This document shows, in pieces, positions 1 through 9,284 of a stretch of 64,000 bases of DNA. The DNA lies in contig JADJMW010000002.1 in assembly GCA_016709385.1 (NCBI GenBank), positions 1-64,000 on the forward strand, in the 5' to 3' direction. Position numbers and translations under genes: made by a program. This DNA is from Candidatus Rubrivivax defluviihabitans. Lineage in GTDB: Bacteria; Pseudomonadota; Gammaproteobacteria; Burkholderiales; Burkholderiaceae_C. The notes under the pieces are model-generated. The model was not told the origin of the DNA and made no database searches. It was given only the letters and a program-made list of their open reading frames with translations. Numbering within the stretch: position 1 is the first letter of the stretch; every line of letters begins with the position of its first letter.

Positions 1-623
1 GACTCGCCGGCGAAGCGCTCCGCGCGGTCATAGTAAACGATCGATGACGGGAATCCCAATTGGGGAATGATGCCGCGCAGGAACAGGTTGGATTCACCGA
101 ACTGCTTGAGCGCCTCGATGGCCCGACGGCTGAGCAATCTGTAGTCGGCATGGTTGAAGACCACCTGAACCTGCATCGCTCCCAGGAGCTTGTAGTAGCC
201 CTCTGCAGTGATGCGCTTGAAGCGGGTGTCGGTATCGCGGCGCTTGCGCACGCCGTAAACGACGTCGGCGCCGGCCGTATGCGCGTCCACCATGCGTTCG
301 ATGGCACCCAAGTCGTCCTGCAGATCAGCGTCTACGCTGATGACGATATCGCCCGTCGCATGGAACAGGCCCGCAACCAACGCGTTCTGATGACCGCGAT
401 TCCGGGAGAGCTTGACCCCTCGGGTGTCTGGATGGGCTCTCGATTCGTCTTCTATCAACGACCAAGTCGCGTCCTTGCTGCCATCGTCGACGAAGATGAC
501 ATGACTCGCTGGCTCGATCTTGCCACTGGCAACGAGCTGCGCCAGCACCACACGCAAACGCCTGGCGGTCTCGGGCAGAACCTCCTGCTCGTTGTAGCAG
601 GGAACGACGATGGAGAGCTTCAT
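1..623 (-). CDS. Family 2 glycosyltransferase, DPM1/GtrB-like (partial, runs off window start)
   Basis: Reading the minus strand from the ATG at 623 gives an open frame to the window edge. It starts MKLSIVVPCYNEQEV, as in GT2 enzymes, followed by VDDGSKDAT and SVDADLQDD (nucleotide-sugar and metal-binding motifs). Such enzymes load a sugar from a nucleotide donor onto polyprenyl phosphate at the inner membrane. The start overlaps the probable end of the gtrA-like gene (ATGA). The C-terminus, where membrane helices usually sit, lies outside the window. With the GtrA-like and ArnT-like neighbours it forms a typical lipid-linked sugar set. Confidence 0.85.
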   Translation of the reverse strand, partial: MKLSIVVPCYNEQEVLPETARRLRVVLAQLVASGKIEPASHVIFVDDGSKDATWSLIEDESRAHPDTRGVKLSRNRGHQNALVAGLFHATGDIVISVDADLQDDLGAIERMVDAHTAGADVVYGVRKRRDTDTRFKRITAEGYYKLLGAMQVQVVFNHADYRLLSRRAIEALKQFGESNLFLRGIIPQLGFPSSIVYYDRAERFAGE

Positions 624-1037
624 GGGCAAGGGTCTCTCTGTTCGCTGGCGCCTGCTTGATGTGGGCAAACGCCCATGTTCTGGCCAGCGCGAAGTTCCAT
701 AGGACAGTACCTGCGGTAGCGATCAACTGGGCCAGCAGGTAGTGGAGCTGCAGCCCGCTCGCAGCGAAGGCCATCAGCGCGCCGTTGATCACCACACCTG
801 TCAGCGCCACAACCATGAAGCGAGGCAGCGCCGACACGTGTCCTGCCCGGAACGGAACGTGAACCGGTGATTCAGCCGGTAGTTCAGTACCGCGCTGACC
901 GAGAAGCCAAGGGTGCTCGCGGCGACTGGCCCCATCCAGCCGCGGACAACGAGCGCGGCCATGATCGCGTAGTGGAGGGCAGTAGCAAGCCCGCCGACGC
1001 CTAGAAATCGCAAGAACTGCGTCGCGATCCTCTTCAT
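620..1037 (-). CDS. GtrA-like membrane protein (frame broken)
   Basis: The N-terminal half starts MKRIATQFLRFLGVGGLAT and contains NYRLNHRFTF, both typical of GtrA, a small four-helix protein thought to flip or help transfer polyprenyl-linked sugars. The frame is lost near 845 and resumes in another frame as FMVVALTGVVING, then WNFALARTWAF, the second half of the same family. One missing base explains this. A further phase change near the end would give a stop at 620-622 overlapping the next start as ATGA. The start overlaps the upstream ArnT-like stop (ATGA), so the three genes look translationally coupled. Confidence 0.7.
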
Positions 1038-2493
1038 GGAGAACGATGCATGGCGCGGGCACTCAAGGCGACGCCGAGCATCGCCGGAAGAACCCAAAGG
1101 ACGGGTACGTGGTACTTGCCCGTGCTTTCGAACACGCTGTGCAGCACGAAGAAGTAGATCCACAACCAGAAGGGCAGCCGCGCCCAGGGCGACACTTCGC
1201 TCCGCTCATTGCGCCGCCGGCTCAGCAGGGCTCCGACCAGAAGCAGCCATGACAGCAGCCACCACAGGTTGGCTGCAGACTTGACCAGGAAGTAAAGCGA
1301 GCCGCTGTCCGTTCCCTTTCCCACTTTCAACGCGCTGTAAACGCGAGCCGCGTCGTCGCCCATGAACCGCGCCTGCTTCTCGAACGTCAGGCGAAGAAAG
1401 TCGCCGGGGTGCGCACGTATCCAATGCAATGCCAGCGCCTTGTAGGCGGCATCGCGCTCCAGTTCGTCAGGCTGGTCGAGCACTACTTCGCCGCTAGGGG
1501 TCCATCCGCCGTGAGCCAGCGGGTTGTTGGCACGGTAGAGGTTGTCGCCACCGTTCGATGAGACGAGCACGAAGCGCCCGAATTGTTCGTAGTTCCTGAT
1601 TGTCCAAGGTGCCACGATGAGTGCTGCGCCCAACACGAACGCCGCAGAAGCGATCAACGCACGTGCCGGGCCAAGCGTCAAGCCAAGCAGGCCCACCAGC
1701 AGGGGCAACAGCAATTGCACGGACGGTTGCACCAGAGTGCAGGCCCCCAGGAGCGCACCAGCCAACCCGGCGTGCCGAACGCCCCCGCTGCCGCGAATGG
1801 CAGCCAGCACCGACCATACGGCCCAAGGGAGCAACGCAACCACGACGTTCTCTTTGTCCGGTGTCGCAGTCATGACGATCAAGTTTGGCCACAAGGCAAA
1901 CAGTACCGCCGCAATGCGGGCTGCGGATTCATCCGCCACGCTGAGCACGAGGCGCCAAACGCCGTAAACCCCCACCATCGACAAGAGCAGGTTGGGCACC
2001 ACCCAGATCCAACGCGAACCGTCGAAAAGCCAGACCCAGGGCACCAGAAACAAGGGATAGCCGGCGGGCCAGTAGGCGTAAGTGCCGTTAGTGAAGTACT
2101 CCTCACCATCCGCCAACTGACGGGCAAGCTGCAGATAGACCGCACCGTCGGATGCCGGGCTGGCATTCACGGTCATGACCCAGATCAGTCGCAGAAGAGC
2201 GCCGCAGCGACGATGACACCGATCGACGGTTGGGAAGCGAACCTGACGAACGGTGGCACCCACTGCGCACCGCGACGGCCCACGCACCGTGCAAGCAACA
2301 AGAACGCCAGCGCCACACCGGAGGCCGCAAGGTAAGACGCAGGCCCATCGTCATCAGCCACACTGCGATAGGTCAAGAGCGTGGTGGCGAAGGCCGCCCA
2401 GACACCGAATACGACCATTGCCATGTCCAGCCAGGGTGCACCGAGCCAGGCGATGAGTCGGGGCACCGATTGTTGACGAGGCTCAGTCAGCAT
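1034..2493 (-). CDS. ArnT/PMT-like (GT39-type) membrane glycosyltransferase (frame broken)
   Basis: A polytopic membrane protein with the early-loop acidic residue context VNASPASDGAVYLQLARQLA and the YWPAGYPLFL motif seen in GT39/ArnT-like enzymes, which move a sugar from a polyprenyl phosphate to an acceptor in the periplasm. Hydrophobic helices fill most of the protein. The N-terminal part (MLTEPRQQS..., ATG at 2493) is in a different frame from the rest; the two join near 2186-2200 if one base is restored. The ATG overlaps the end of the preceding glycosyltransferase. Its acceptor is unknown; repeat-unit decoration is likely from context. Confidence 0.7.
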
Positions 2494-3721
2494 GAGCACT
2501 CTTTGCTGCCATGGCTGGCCGTAAAGATCTCGGCGAACTGGCTCGTCAGCATCTCGACCCGCTGATCCCAGGCATTGGCCTGGGCGTGCCGGTAATCTCC
2601 GCTGCGGTCCCCAGGCAAAGCTCGCTGGGGCCGCGTCGAGCGCCGCGGTCAATGCGGTTTCAATGCGAAAGGCCAAGAAGGGGCAACGAGGCGGCCCAAC
2701 GAGAGCGGACTTCGGCATTGCCGCCCACGGCCGTGGTGACCACCGGCAGGCCGCAGGCCATGGCTTCCAGGAAGACGTTGGCCCAGCCCTCGTTGCGCGT
2801 GGCCAGCACGAAGACGTTGGCCGCCGAGAGCGGCACGCGCAGCGCTTCCGGCGGCAGCGGGCCCAGGAAGCGCACGGTGTCTTGCAAGCCCAGTTCGGCC
2901 ACCTGGCGCTGCAGTTGCGCGCCCATGTCGCCTTCCGGGCTGGGGCCGCCCACGACCAGATAGACCAAGCCGGGGAACCGCTGCCGCAGCACGGGCAGCA
3001 GCTCGATCACGCGATGGAAGCCCTTGCGTTCCACCAGGCCGCCCACGCTCACCAGCACCGGGGCCTGTGCAGGCAGGCCGAGTTCGTGCCGGGCCTGGCC
3101 TCTGGGCACGGGCTTGAAGCGCTGCAGGTCGACCCCGTTGCCCACCACCTGCAACTGGCTGGCGGGGATGCCCAGGCCCAGCGCCACCTGGCGCAGCGAG
3201 TCGGACACGGTGAAGACGCGGCTGGCGCGCTGCAGGGCCGTGCGCAGCCGCGGCGCCAGCGCGGGGTCGCGCGCGTGGCGGGTTTCCGTGCCGCGCAGGG
3301 TGATGGTCACCGGCACGCCCAGCCAGCGCCCCAGCAGCGTGGCGGCAAAGCCGTCGGGGTAGCCGAAGTGGGCGTCGATCAGGTCCAGCCGGCCTTCGCG
3401 CTTCAGGCGCGCCAGGCGCGGCCAGGCGCCCAGCGCCATGAACCAGCCGTCGAGCTGCCTGAAAGCGCCGGGCAGCGAGAAGAAGCGGGGAAACCAGACA
3501 TCGTGCCCCTGTTGGTTCTCGTGGCGCGGCGCCCCGGGCCGGTAGCCGGGCTTCACCAGCCGCAGCAGCCGCTGCAGCGGAAACCAGGGTTGCGGCGCCA
3601 CCACCGCCAGCGGCAGGTGCGCACCCACGCGAAACATGCGTTCGCGCACGAACAGCCCGGCCCCGGGCTGCACGCGGCTGGGGAACAGGCTGCTGAGCAC
3701 CACGACGTGGGGCTGGCGCAC
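2487..3721 (-). CDS. Family 4 glycosyltransferase (frame broken near its C-terminus)
   Basis: GT-B fold glycosyltransferase. The N-terminal half has HVVVLSSLFPSRVQPGAG; the C-terminal half has VSVGGLVERKGF, EGWANVFLEAMACGLPVV and VGGNAEV (GT4 donor-binding region). After VGGNAEV the family-like sequence continues in other frames: TALTAALDAA, then YRHAQANAWDQRVEML, ending at the stop at 2487. At least two indels, near 2700 and 2605, are needed to restore it. The start is taken as GTG at 3721, five bases after the methyltransferase stop, with AAGG upstream; the longer frame to 3793 is overlap only. Sugar specificity cannot be told. Confidence 0.72.
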
Positions 3722-3725
3722 GGCG

Positions 3726-4634
3726 TCAGCCTTGCGGCTTGCTGAATCCCACCCACAGGCCCAGGCAGGCCAGGTCGGCGTCGCCGAGCTCACGGAACGG
3801 CGCGGCCAGGCGGTTGCGCACGGCTGCCACGTCGGCCGCGCTGGCCAGGAGGGTGGGTTCCAGGCGCCGGTCCTGCACCGGCAGCGCGTGCAGGATCTGC
3901 CGGTAGCGGTCGATGCGCCAGCGATTGGGCACGCCCTTTTGCGAATACATCAGCGACCACAGCCAGGCGGGCCACGCCAGGAAGTCGAGCGGGTTGTCGC
4001 GGTGCAGGCCGTGGCTCTTCAGGTCCACCTGGTGCATGGCCAGCCCGCCGGGCTTCAGCGCGGCCAGCATGTCGGCAAAGGTGCCTTCCAGGTCGTCCAC
4101 GTGCTCCAGCACCGCACGCGAAAGCACCAGGTCGGCCTGCTGCTGCAAACCGCTGAAGCCATGCGGGCGCACCACATATTCGATGGCTTCGCGCTTGAAC
4201 CCGTCGGCCGGCACCTGCGGGTTGTTCAGCAGCGCCAGGGCACGCTGCCGCGGCTCGCCGTGCAGGCTGGCCAGCAGGGCCTTCCACACGCCTACGTTCT
4301 TTTCAGTCAGGCGCACCATGCGGAACCGGTCCACCGCATAGACCTTGCGGGCCCCGTACGCCAGCATGAGCAAGGCCACGCCGGGGAAGTCGCCCGGGCC
4401 GTATTCGACGACGGTCTTGCCGGCGAAGTAGCTCGGCGCCTGGTCGGCGGGCACGCCGGCAAAGGCCAGGTAGTCGGCGACGCACTGGCTGAAATAGGCG
4501 GCGATGTCTTCCGGCGACTCCTGGTCGCTGTCGCCGCGCCCGGTCTGGCCGGTGAGGCGCACATACAGACCGGGTGCCAGGCGCGCCACCTGGTTGGTGG
4601 CCACCGCACGGGCTACGCGCAGCAGCTCAGGCAA
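3726..4634 (-). CDS. Class I SAM-dependent methyltransferase
   Basis: Rossmann-type methyltransferase: motif I VVEYGPGDFPGVALL, the acidic end of strand 2 in YAVDRF, then SRAVLEHVDDLEGTFADMLAALKPGG, the usual motif IV and post-motif helix of small-molecule methyltransferases. Likely target is a sugar hydroxyl or carboxyl of the exopolysaccharide, from position between an amidotransferase and a glycosyltransferase. A TTG at 4634 with GGAAG upstream, overlapping the end of the amidotransferase gene, is preferred; GTG near 4604 is possible. The longer frame back to 4781 only mirrors the neighbour. Confidence 0.78.
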   Translation of the reverse strand: MPELLRVARAVATNQVARLAPGLYVRLTGQTGRGDSDQESPEDIAAYFSQCVADYLAFAGVPADQAPSYFAGKTVVEYGPGDFPGVALLMLAYGARKVYAVDRFRMVRLTEKNVGVWKALLASLHGEPRQRALALLNNPQVPADGFKREAIEYVVRPHGFSGLQQQADLVLSRAVLEHVDDLEGTFADMLAALKPGGLAMHQVDLKSHGLHRDNPLDFLAWPAWLWSLMYSQKGVPNRWRIDRYRQILHALPVQDRRLEPTLLASAADVAAVRNRLAAPFRELGDADLACLGLWVGFSKPQG

Positions 4635-6600
4635 GGCTGGCTTCCAGGCCCACGGCACGCGGCAGCACCACGCCAGCGGCACGGCTGGCACCGGCGTCCA
4701 CCACGTTGCGCAGGAAGGCCTCGAACATGAGCAGGGTCCACAACGGCGCGCTGTAGTCGCTGGCGCCGCTCTGGTGGGCATTCACCAGGTGTTCCAGGTA
4801 GGGCCGGTTGAACCATCCGGTGGCGGCCAGGCGGTCGCCCAGCACGGCATCACGCACGCGCGCCTTCAGCGGCCCGCGGAACCAGCGTGCCAGGGGCACG
4901 CTGAAGCCCATCTTGGGCCGGTAGAGCACGTCCTGGGGCAGGTGCGGCTCCATCGCCTTCTTCAGCAGGAACTTGCCTTCCTGGCCGCGCACCTTCATGG
5001 CACTGGGCAGCGTGGCCAGCCACTCCACCAGCTTGTGGTCCATGAGCGGTTCGCGCACTTCCAGCGAATGCGCCATGCTGGCGCGGTCGACCTTGGTGTT
5101 GATGTCGCCCACCAGGTAGGTCTTCAGGTCGAGGTACTGCACCAGGGCCAGCGGGTCGTCGGTGCCGGCGCTGCGCGCGTGGCGGCCGAAGACCTCCAGG
5201 GCGCTGTAGCCGCCACGCTGGCGCTTGAAGGCCGGGCTGAACAGCTGTTCGCGCATCGGCCCGCGCAGGATGGAGACGGAATGGAAATAGGCTTCCACCG
5301 AACTGCGCGCCATGCCTTCGAAAGTGGTCTTGGCGCGGAACATGCGCGGTGCCCAGTCGGCCTTGGGATACACCCGCCCCAGCATGCCGAACAGCGGCTG
5401 GCGGATGCCGGCCGGCAGCGCCGAGCGCAGCTTCTCTTCCATCAGGTGCAGGCGGTAACGGCGGTAGCCGCCGAAGGTCTCGTCGCCGCCGTCGCCGCTG
5501 AGCGCCACGGTGACGTGCTTGCGCGCCAGCTGGCACACGCGGTAGGTGGGGATGGCGGAACTGTCGGCATAGGGCTCGTCGTACAGCCGGGCCAGGGTGT
5601 CGATGAGGTCGAAGTCGTCGCTCTTGACGGTTTCGACAAAGTGCCGCGTGGCGTAGCGCGTGGCCACCTTCTGCGCGAATTCGCTCTCGTTGAACTGCGG
5701 GTCGTCGAAGGCGATGGAGCAGGTGTTCACCGGCTCTTCCGACAGGCCGGCCATGGCCTGCACCACGGCGCTGGAGTCCACGCCGCCGGACAGGAAGGCG
5801 CCGAGCGGCACCTCGGAGATCATGCGCAGGCGCACCGATTCGCGCAGCCGCTCCACCAGTTCGGCGCAGGCGTCTTCCACGCTGCTGGGGTTGCCCAGGG
5901 TGAAGTTGACGTCCCAGTATTCCGTGGGTTCGCCCACCGGCTGGCCGCGGCGCAGGACCAGCGCATGGCCGGGCGGCATCTTCCGGGCCTGGGCGAAGAT
6001 GGTGCGCGGCTCGGCCACGTAGCCGAGGGCGAAATACTCCTCCACGGCCAGCGGGTCCATCTGCCGCTGCAGGCCGCCGCCGCGGCCGTCGTCGTAGGCC
6101 AGCAGCGACTTGAGTTCACTGCCGAACAGCAGGGTGCCGTCGTCCAGCAGCGCGTAGTACAGCGGCTTGACGCCCAGCCGGTCGCGCGCCATGAACAGCG
6201 TCTGCTGGTTGCGGTCCCACAGCACGAAGGCGAACATGCCGCGAAAACGCTGCAGGCAGGCCGCGCCCCAGGCTTCCCAGGCATGCACGATGACTTCGGT
6301 ATCGCTCTTGGTCCTGAACACGTGGCCCAGGGCCTGCAGTTCGGGAATGAGTTCCTGGAAGTTGTAGATCTCGCCGTTGAACACCACCACCACGCTGCCG
6401 TCTTCGTTGAAGAGCGGCTGCTGCCCGGTGGCCACGTCGATGATGGACAGCCGCCGGTGCCCCAGGCCCAGTCCGGGCTCCAGGTGCGCACTGCCTTCGT
6501 CGGGGCCGCGGTGCGCCTGCGACGCGTTCATGCGCTGCAGCACCGGGTAGGAGATGGCGCGCTCGCCGCGGGTGTCGAAGATGCCGGTGATGCCGCACAT
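4627..6600 (-). CDS. Asparagine synthase-like amidotransferase, exosortase A-associated type
   Basis: Begins MCGITGIFDT, with the cysteine that becomes the N-terminal nucleophile of the glutaminase (Ntn) domain. HRGPDEG and FNGEIYNF follow; the synthetase domain has the PP-loop FLSGGVDSSAVV and ALSGDGGDETFGGY. About 657 residues, normal for AsnB-like proteins. Members of this family sitting in exosortase A loci are named as a separate subgroup (amidotransferase 1), thought to amidate uronic-acid residues of the polysaccharide rather than make asparagine. That would fit with the uronate-forming dehydrogenase at 18132-19412. Start is the ATG at 6600, fixed by the catalytic Cys2. Confidence 0.9.
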   Translation of the reverse strand: MCGITGIFDTRGERAISYPVLQRMNASQAHRGPDEGSAHLEPGLGLGHRRLSIIDVATGQQPLFNEDGSVVVVFNGEIYNFQELIPELQALGHVFRTKSDTEVIVHAWEAWGAACLQRFRGMFAFVLWDRNQQTLFMARDRLGVKPLYYALLDDGTLLFGSELKSLLAYDDGRGGGLQRQMDPLAVEEYFALGYVAEPRTIFAQARKMPPGHALVLRRGQPVGEPTEYWDVNFTLGNPSSVEDACAELVERLRESVRLRMISEVPLGAFLSGGVDSSAVVQAMAGLSEEPVNTCSIAFDDPQFNESEFAQKVATRYATRHFVETVKSDDFDLIDTLARLYDEPYADSSAIPTYRVCQLARKHVTVALSGDGGDETFGGYRRYRLHLMEEKLRSALPAGIRQPLFGMLGRVYPKADWAPRMFRAKTTFEGMARSSVEAYFHSVSILRGPMREQLFSPAFKRQRGGYSALEVFGRHARSAGTDDPLALVQYLDLKTYLVGDINTKVDRASMAHSLEVREPLMDHKLVEWLATLPSAMKVRGQEGKFLLKKAMEPHLPQDVLYRPKMGFSVPLARWFRGPLKARVRDAVLGDRLAATGWFNRPYLEHLVNAHQSGASDYSAPLWTLLMFEAFLRNVVDAGASRAAGVVLPRAVGLEASLA

Positions 6601-6617
6601 GGATGGTTGGATTCTCG

Positions 6618-8027
6618 TCAGACGTGCGTGGCACGGCCACGGGCAGGCCGCATGGTAGGGGAGCCGCGGCGCCACGACGACTGCGGCGGCGATCTATTCG
6701 GGCAGCGCATGACATCTGCCACGGCCGCACCGGCTTGCGCGCAGCCGGAGGGGTTGGGATCGGCGCACCAGCTCGCGGAGCCAGGTTTGCTACGCGACGG
6801 CCTCGACGGGTTGCAGGCCGGATGCGAACGCCACGCTCCCAGGCCCAGCGCCGCATCCAGCAACCCGAACGCATATTCCCAGGAGTAGTGGTTCACGACA
6901 TAGTCCCGCGCCGGCGGAAACAGCGCAGGCGCTGCCAACGCCTGCGTAACGGCGCCGGCCAGCGCGGCCGGCTCGTCATGCGTATTCGCCTGGATGAACG
7001 GCGCCGGCCGCAGCCCCGCGGCCGCCGACCGGGCCAGCACCACGTTGCGCCCCATGGCGTAGGCCTCCAGCACCTTGTTCTGCACGCCGCGGGCCACCCG
7101 CAGCGGTGCCACCACGCAAGCCGCGTGCTGGATGTACGGCCGCACGTCGGGCACGCGCCCGGTGACGTGCACGCCGGCCAAGGCCTGCAATTCGCTCACC
7201 TCCTTGGCCGGGTTGCTGCCCACGATCCAGAACTCGGCCCCGGGCCGGGCGGCGCGCACCAGCGGCAGCACGTCGGTGGCAAACCAGCGCACCGCATCCA
7301 CGTTCGGCCAGTAGTCCATGGCCCCGGTGAAGACGATGGCAGGGCGGGCGGGGTCGAAGGGGTTGTCGTGGCGCAGGGCCGGGTCGAAATACCCGGTGTC
7401 CACGCCGTTGGGCACCACACCCACCTTGTGCGCGGATTCGGGTGCCAGCGTGCGGTAGAGCGCGGCGTCGGCCTCGCTGACGAAGGTGGTGGTGTCGTAG
7501 GCCTTGGACATGGCCCGCTCCAGCGCCAGCAGCGTGCGCGCCTCGCGGCGGTAGACCCAGCCCACGGGTCCGGCGTGCTTTTCGGCGTACTGCTGCCACT
7601 TCTGCGAGTCCACGTCGGCATAGTGGGTCATGCGCGGCAGCGCCGCCCAGCGCGCCGCGGCGGCGTAGGGCGCCATGGCGCTGCAGTAGGCCAGCACGCC
7701 TTCGATGCCGCGATGCGCCAGCGTGTCGTCCACCCAGGCCTGCAGTTCGGCCGAACGATGGAAGGTCTCCGAGATGGACGCGCCGCCCAGCAGCGCGCGC
7801 GCGCTCATCAGCTTGCGCTTGCGGGGTTCGATGCGCACCAGCTTCATGTCGGCGCAGTAGCCGGACAAGGTCTTCACGTGCTGCCAGTCGTCTTCGCTGT
7901 CGACGAAGGCGCCCAGATGCACCTCGTGGTGCGCCGCCAGGTGGCGCAGGAAGTGGAAGGTGGTGATCTTGTCGCCCTTGTCGGGCGGGTAGGGCATGCG
8001 GTGCGTCAGGTAGAGCAGGCGGGCCAT
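6618..8027 (-). CDS. Family 4 glycosyltransferase, XrtA-associated (stp1-like)
   Basis: Starts MARLLYLTHRMPYPPDKGDK, a signature of the exosortase A-associated sugar transferase called stp1 (TIGR03087 from memory). A GT-B fold follows, with VPNGVDTGYF, FTGAMDYWPNVDA and the donor-site region VAPLRVARGVQNKVLEAYAMG. Family members are near 400 residues; this one has 469. The last roughly 75 residues after LLDAALGLGAW are basic, proline- and serine-rich and look like out-of-frame sequence, so the true C-terminus may be masked by another indel. Ends 17 bases before the amidotransferase start. Confidence 0.85.
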   Translation of the reverse strand: MARLLYLTHRMPYPPDKGDKITTFHFLRHLAAHHEVHLGAFVDSEDDWQHVKTLSGYCADMKLVRIEPRKRKLMSARALLGGASISETFHRSAELQAWVDDTLAHRGIEGVLAYCSAMAPYAAAARWAALPRMTHYADVDSQKWQQYAEKHAGPVGWVYRREARTLLALERAMSKAYDTTTFVSEADAALYRTLAPESAHKVGVVPNGVDTGYFDPALRHDNPFDPARPAIVFTGAMDYWPNVDAVRWFATDVLPLVRAARPGAEFWIVGSNPAKEVSELQALAGVHVTGRVPDVRPYIQHAACVVAPLRVARGVQNKVLEAYAMGRNVVLARSAAAGLRPAPFIQANTHDEPAALAGAVTQALAAPALFPPARDYVVNHYSWEYAFGLLDAALGLGAWRSHPACNPSRPSRSKPGSASWCADPNPSGCAQAGAAVADVMRCPNRSPPQSSWRRGSPTMRPARGRATHV

Positions 8028-8029
8028 GG

Positions 8030-8581
8030 TCAGTCCAGGTGGGCGGCAACGTCGGCGATCGACGGCACCACGATGTGGGCGCGTGTCTGCGCGTGCAGTC
8101 GCTCGTCGGTGCTGACGAGGATGATGCGCCCCACGCCGGCGCGCACGCCGGCCAGCACGTCGGTTTCGTGGTCGCCGACCAGGGTCGACCGCGACAGGTC
8201 CAGCCCCAGTTCCTGCGCTGCCAGCAGCAGCATGCCGGGGCCGGGCTTGCGCATGTCGCTCTCGCGCCGGTATTCGCCCTGGCCATGTTCCGGGTGGTAC
8301 GGGCAGAAGTAGACGCGGTCCACGGGCGCGCCGGCGCTGGCAAATTCACCCAGCATCCAGTCGGTGAGGCGATGGAAGTCCTGCTCCGTGTAGTAGCCGC
8401 GGCCGATGCCGGCCTGGTTGGTGACGATGGCCACCGCGTGGCCGCGCGCGCGGGCGGCGCGCACGAGGTCGAAGATGCCGGGCACGAACTGCCAGTCGTC
8501 CACGCGGCAGACATAGCCGTGGTCCACGTTGACGATGCCGTCGCGGTCGAGCAGCAGGCCTTTGCGGAGCATGCCGCTCAT
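8030..8581 (-). CDS. gmhB: HAD-family D-glycero-D-manno-heptose 1,7-bisphosphate phosphatase (GmhB-like)
   Basis: HAD phosphatase with the nucleophile motif LLLDRDGIVN, motif II IVTNQAGIGRGYYTE and the late motif LVGDHETDVLAG. It removes the C7 phosphate of heptose bisphosphate. Start at ATG 8581 overlaps the stop of the adjacent nucleotidyltransferase (ATGA). The zinc-loop region reads CPYHPEHGQGEYRRESDMRKP: the first Cys and His are present, but the usual CxC before RKP is SxM, so the structural zinc is probably not bound as in E. coli GmhB. It acts with GmhA, HddA and the HddC-like enzyme next to it. Confidence 0.86.
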   Translation of the reverse strand: MSGMLRKGLLLDRDGIVNVDHGYVCRVDDWQFVPGIFDLVRAARARGHAVAIVTNQAGIGRGYYTEQDFHRLTDWMLGEFASAGAPVDRVYFCPYHPEHGQGEYRRESDMRKPGPGMLLLAAQELGLDLSRSTLVGDHETDVLAGVRAGVGRIILVSTDERLHAQTRAHIVVPSIADVAAHLD

Positions 8582-9276
8582 CGCCGGTGCCATGCCGGAA
8601 TCAGCTGCTGGGCGCGGTCGAATTCCTCGGGCACGCCGATGTCGATGAAGTCGCCCTGGCAGACATGGCCACTGAGATTCAGCGCAGCCAGGTGCTTTTG
8701 AAAGAAGTCGGTCTCCAGCGAAAAGGCCTCGGGCAACGCGAAGCGGCTGAAGGTCTGCGGCGCCAGGCGGTAGATGCCGGCGTTGATGAGGCCCGGCCCG
8801 CTGGCGGCCTTCTCGCCGAAGCCCGCGATGCGTTCGCCCTGCAGCCGCACGGCGCCGAAGCGCGACACGTCGGCCACCTCGCGCAGCACCACGGCGCCGT
8901 CGCCGGGCCGCTGTGCGGCCCAGGCGTCGAAGGCGGCCAGGTCGACGTCGAGCCAGGTGTCACCGTTCAGCACCAGCGTGGGCCCGGCGGGCAGGCCGGA
9001 CAGGGCACGCACGACCGCACCGCCCGTGCCCAGGGGCGCTGGCTCGCGCGAGTAGCGCAGCTGCAGCGTGCCCCAGGCGGCGCCGAAGTGGCTTTCGATG
9101 CTTTCCGAAAGATAGCCGGTGGCCAGCACCACCGTGCTGCAGCCGGCGCGTTCCAGCCGCTCCAGCAGGTAGGCCAGGAACGGCCGCCCGGCAATGGGCG
9201 CCATGGCCTTGGGCAGGTCCTTCACGCGGGCCCGCAGCCGGGTGCCCAGGCCGCCGGCCAGAACGATGGCTTGCAC
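8578..9276 (-). CDS. Sugar-1-phosphate nucleotidyltransferase, HddC-like
   Basis: Short nucleotidyltransferase (about 232 residues) with the signature AIVLAGGLGTRLR and a lysine in KDLPKAMAPIAGRPF, VLNGDTWLDVD for metal and phosphate binding, and INAGIYRL. Between GmhA/HddA and GmhB it is best read as the enzyme that charges heptose 1-phosphate with GTP (HddC role), but the donor nucleotide cannot be read from sequence. GTG at 9276 is nine bases after the GmhA stop; the longer open frame upstream is overlap with gmhA. Ends in an ATGA overlap with gmhB. Confidence 0.82.
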   Translation of the reverse strand: MQAIVLAGGLGTRLRARVKDLPKAMAPIAGRPFLAYLLERLERAGCSTVVLATGYLSESIESHFGAAWGTLQLRYSREPAPLGTGGAVVRALSGLPAGPTLVLNGDTWLDVDLAAFDAWAAQRPGDGAVVLREVADVSRFGAVRLQGERIAGFGEKAASGPGLINAGIYRLAPQTFSRFALPEAFSLETDFFQKHLAALNLSGHVCQGDFIDIGVPEEFDRAQQLIPAWHRR

Positions 9277-9284
9277 GGGCCGTC

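Noticed and set aside
4504..6888. A 794-codon plus-strand open frame over the amidotransferase gene
   Set aside because: Antisense shadow of a clear AsnB-like protein; alanine/histidine-rich with no motif. The same holds for 16959-19844 and other long antisense frames.
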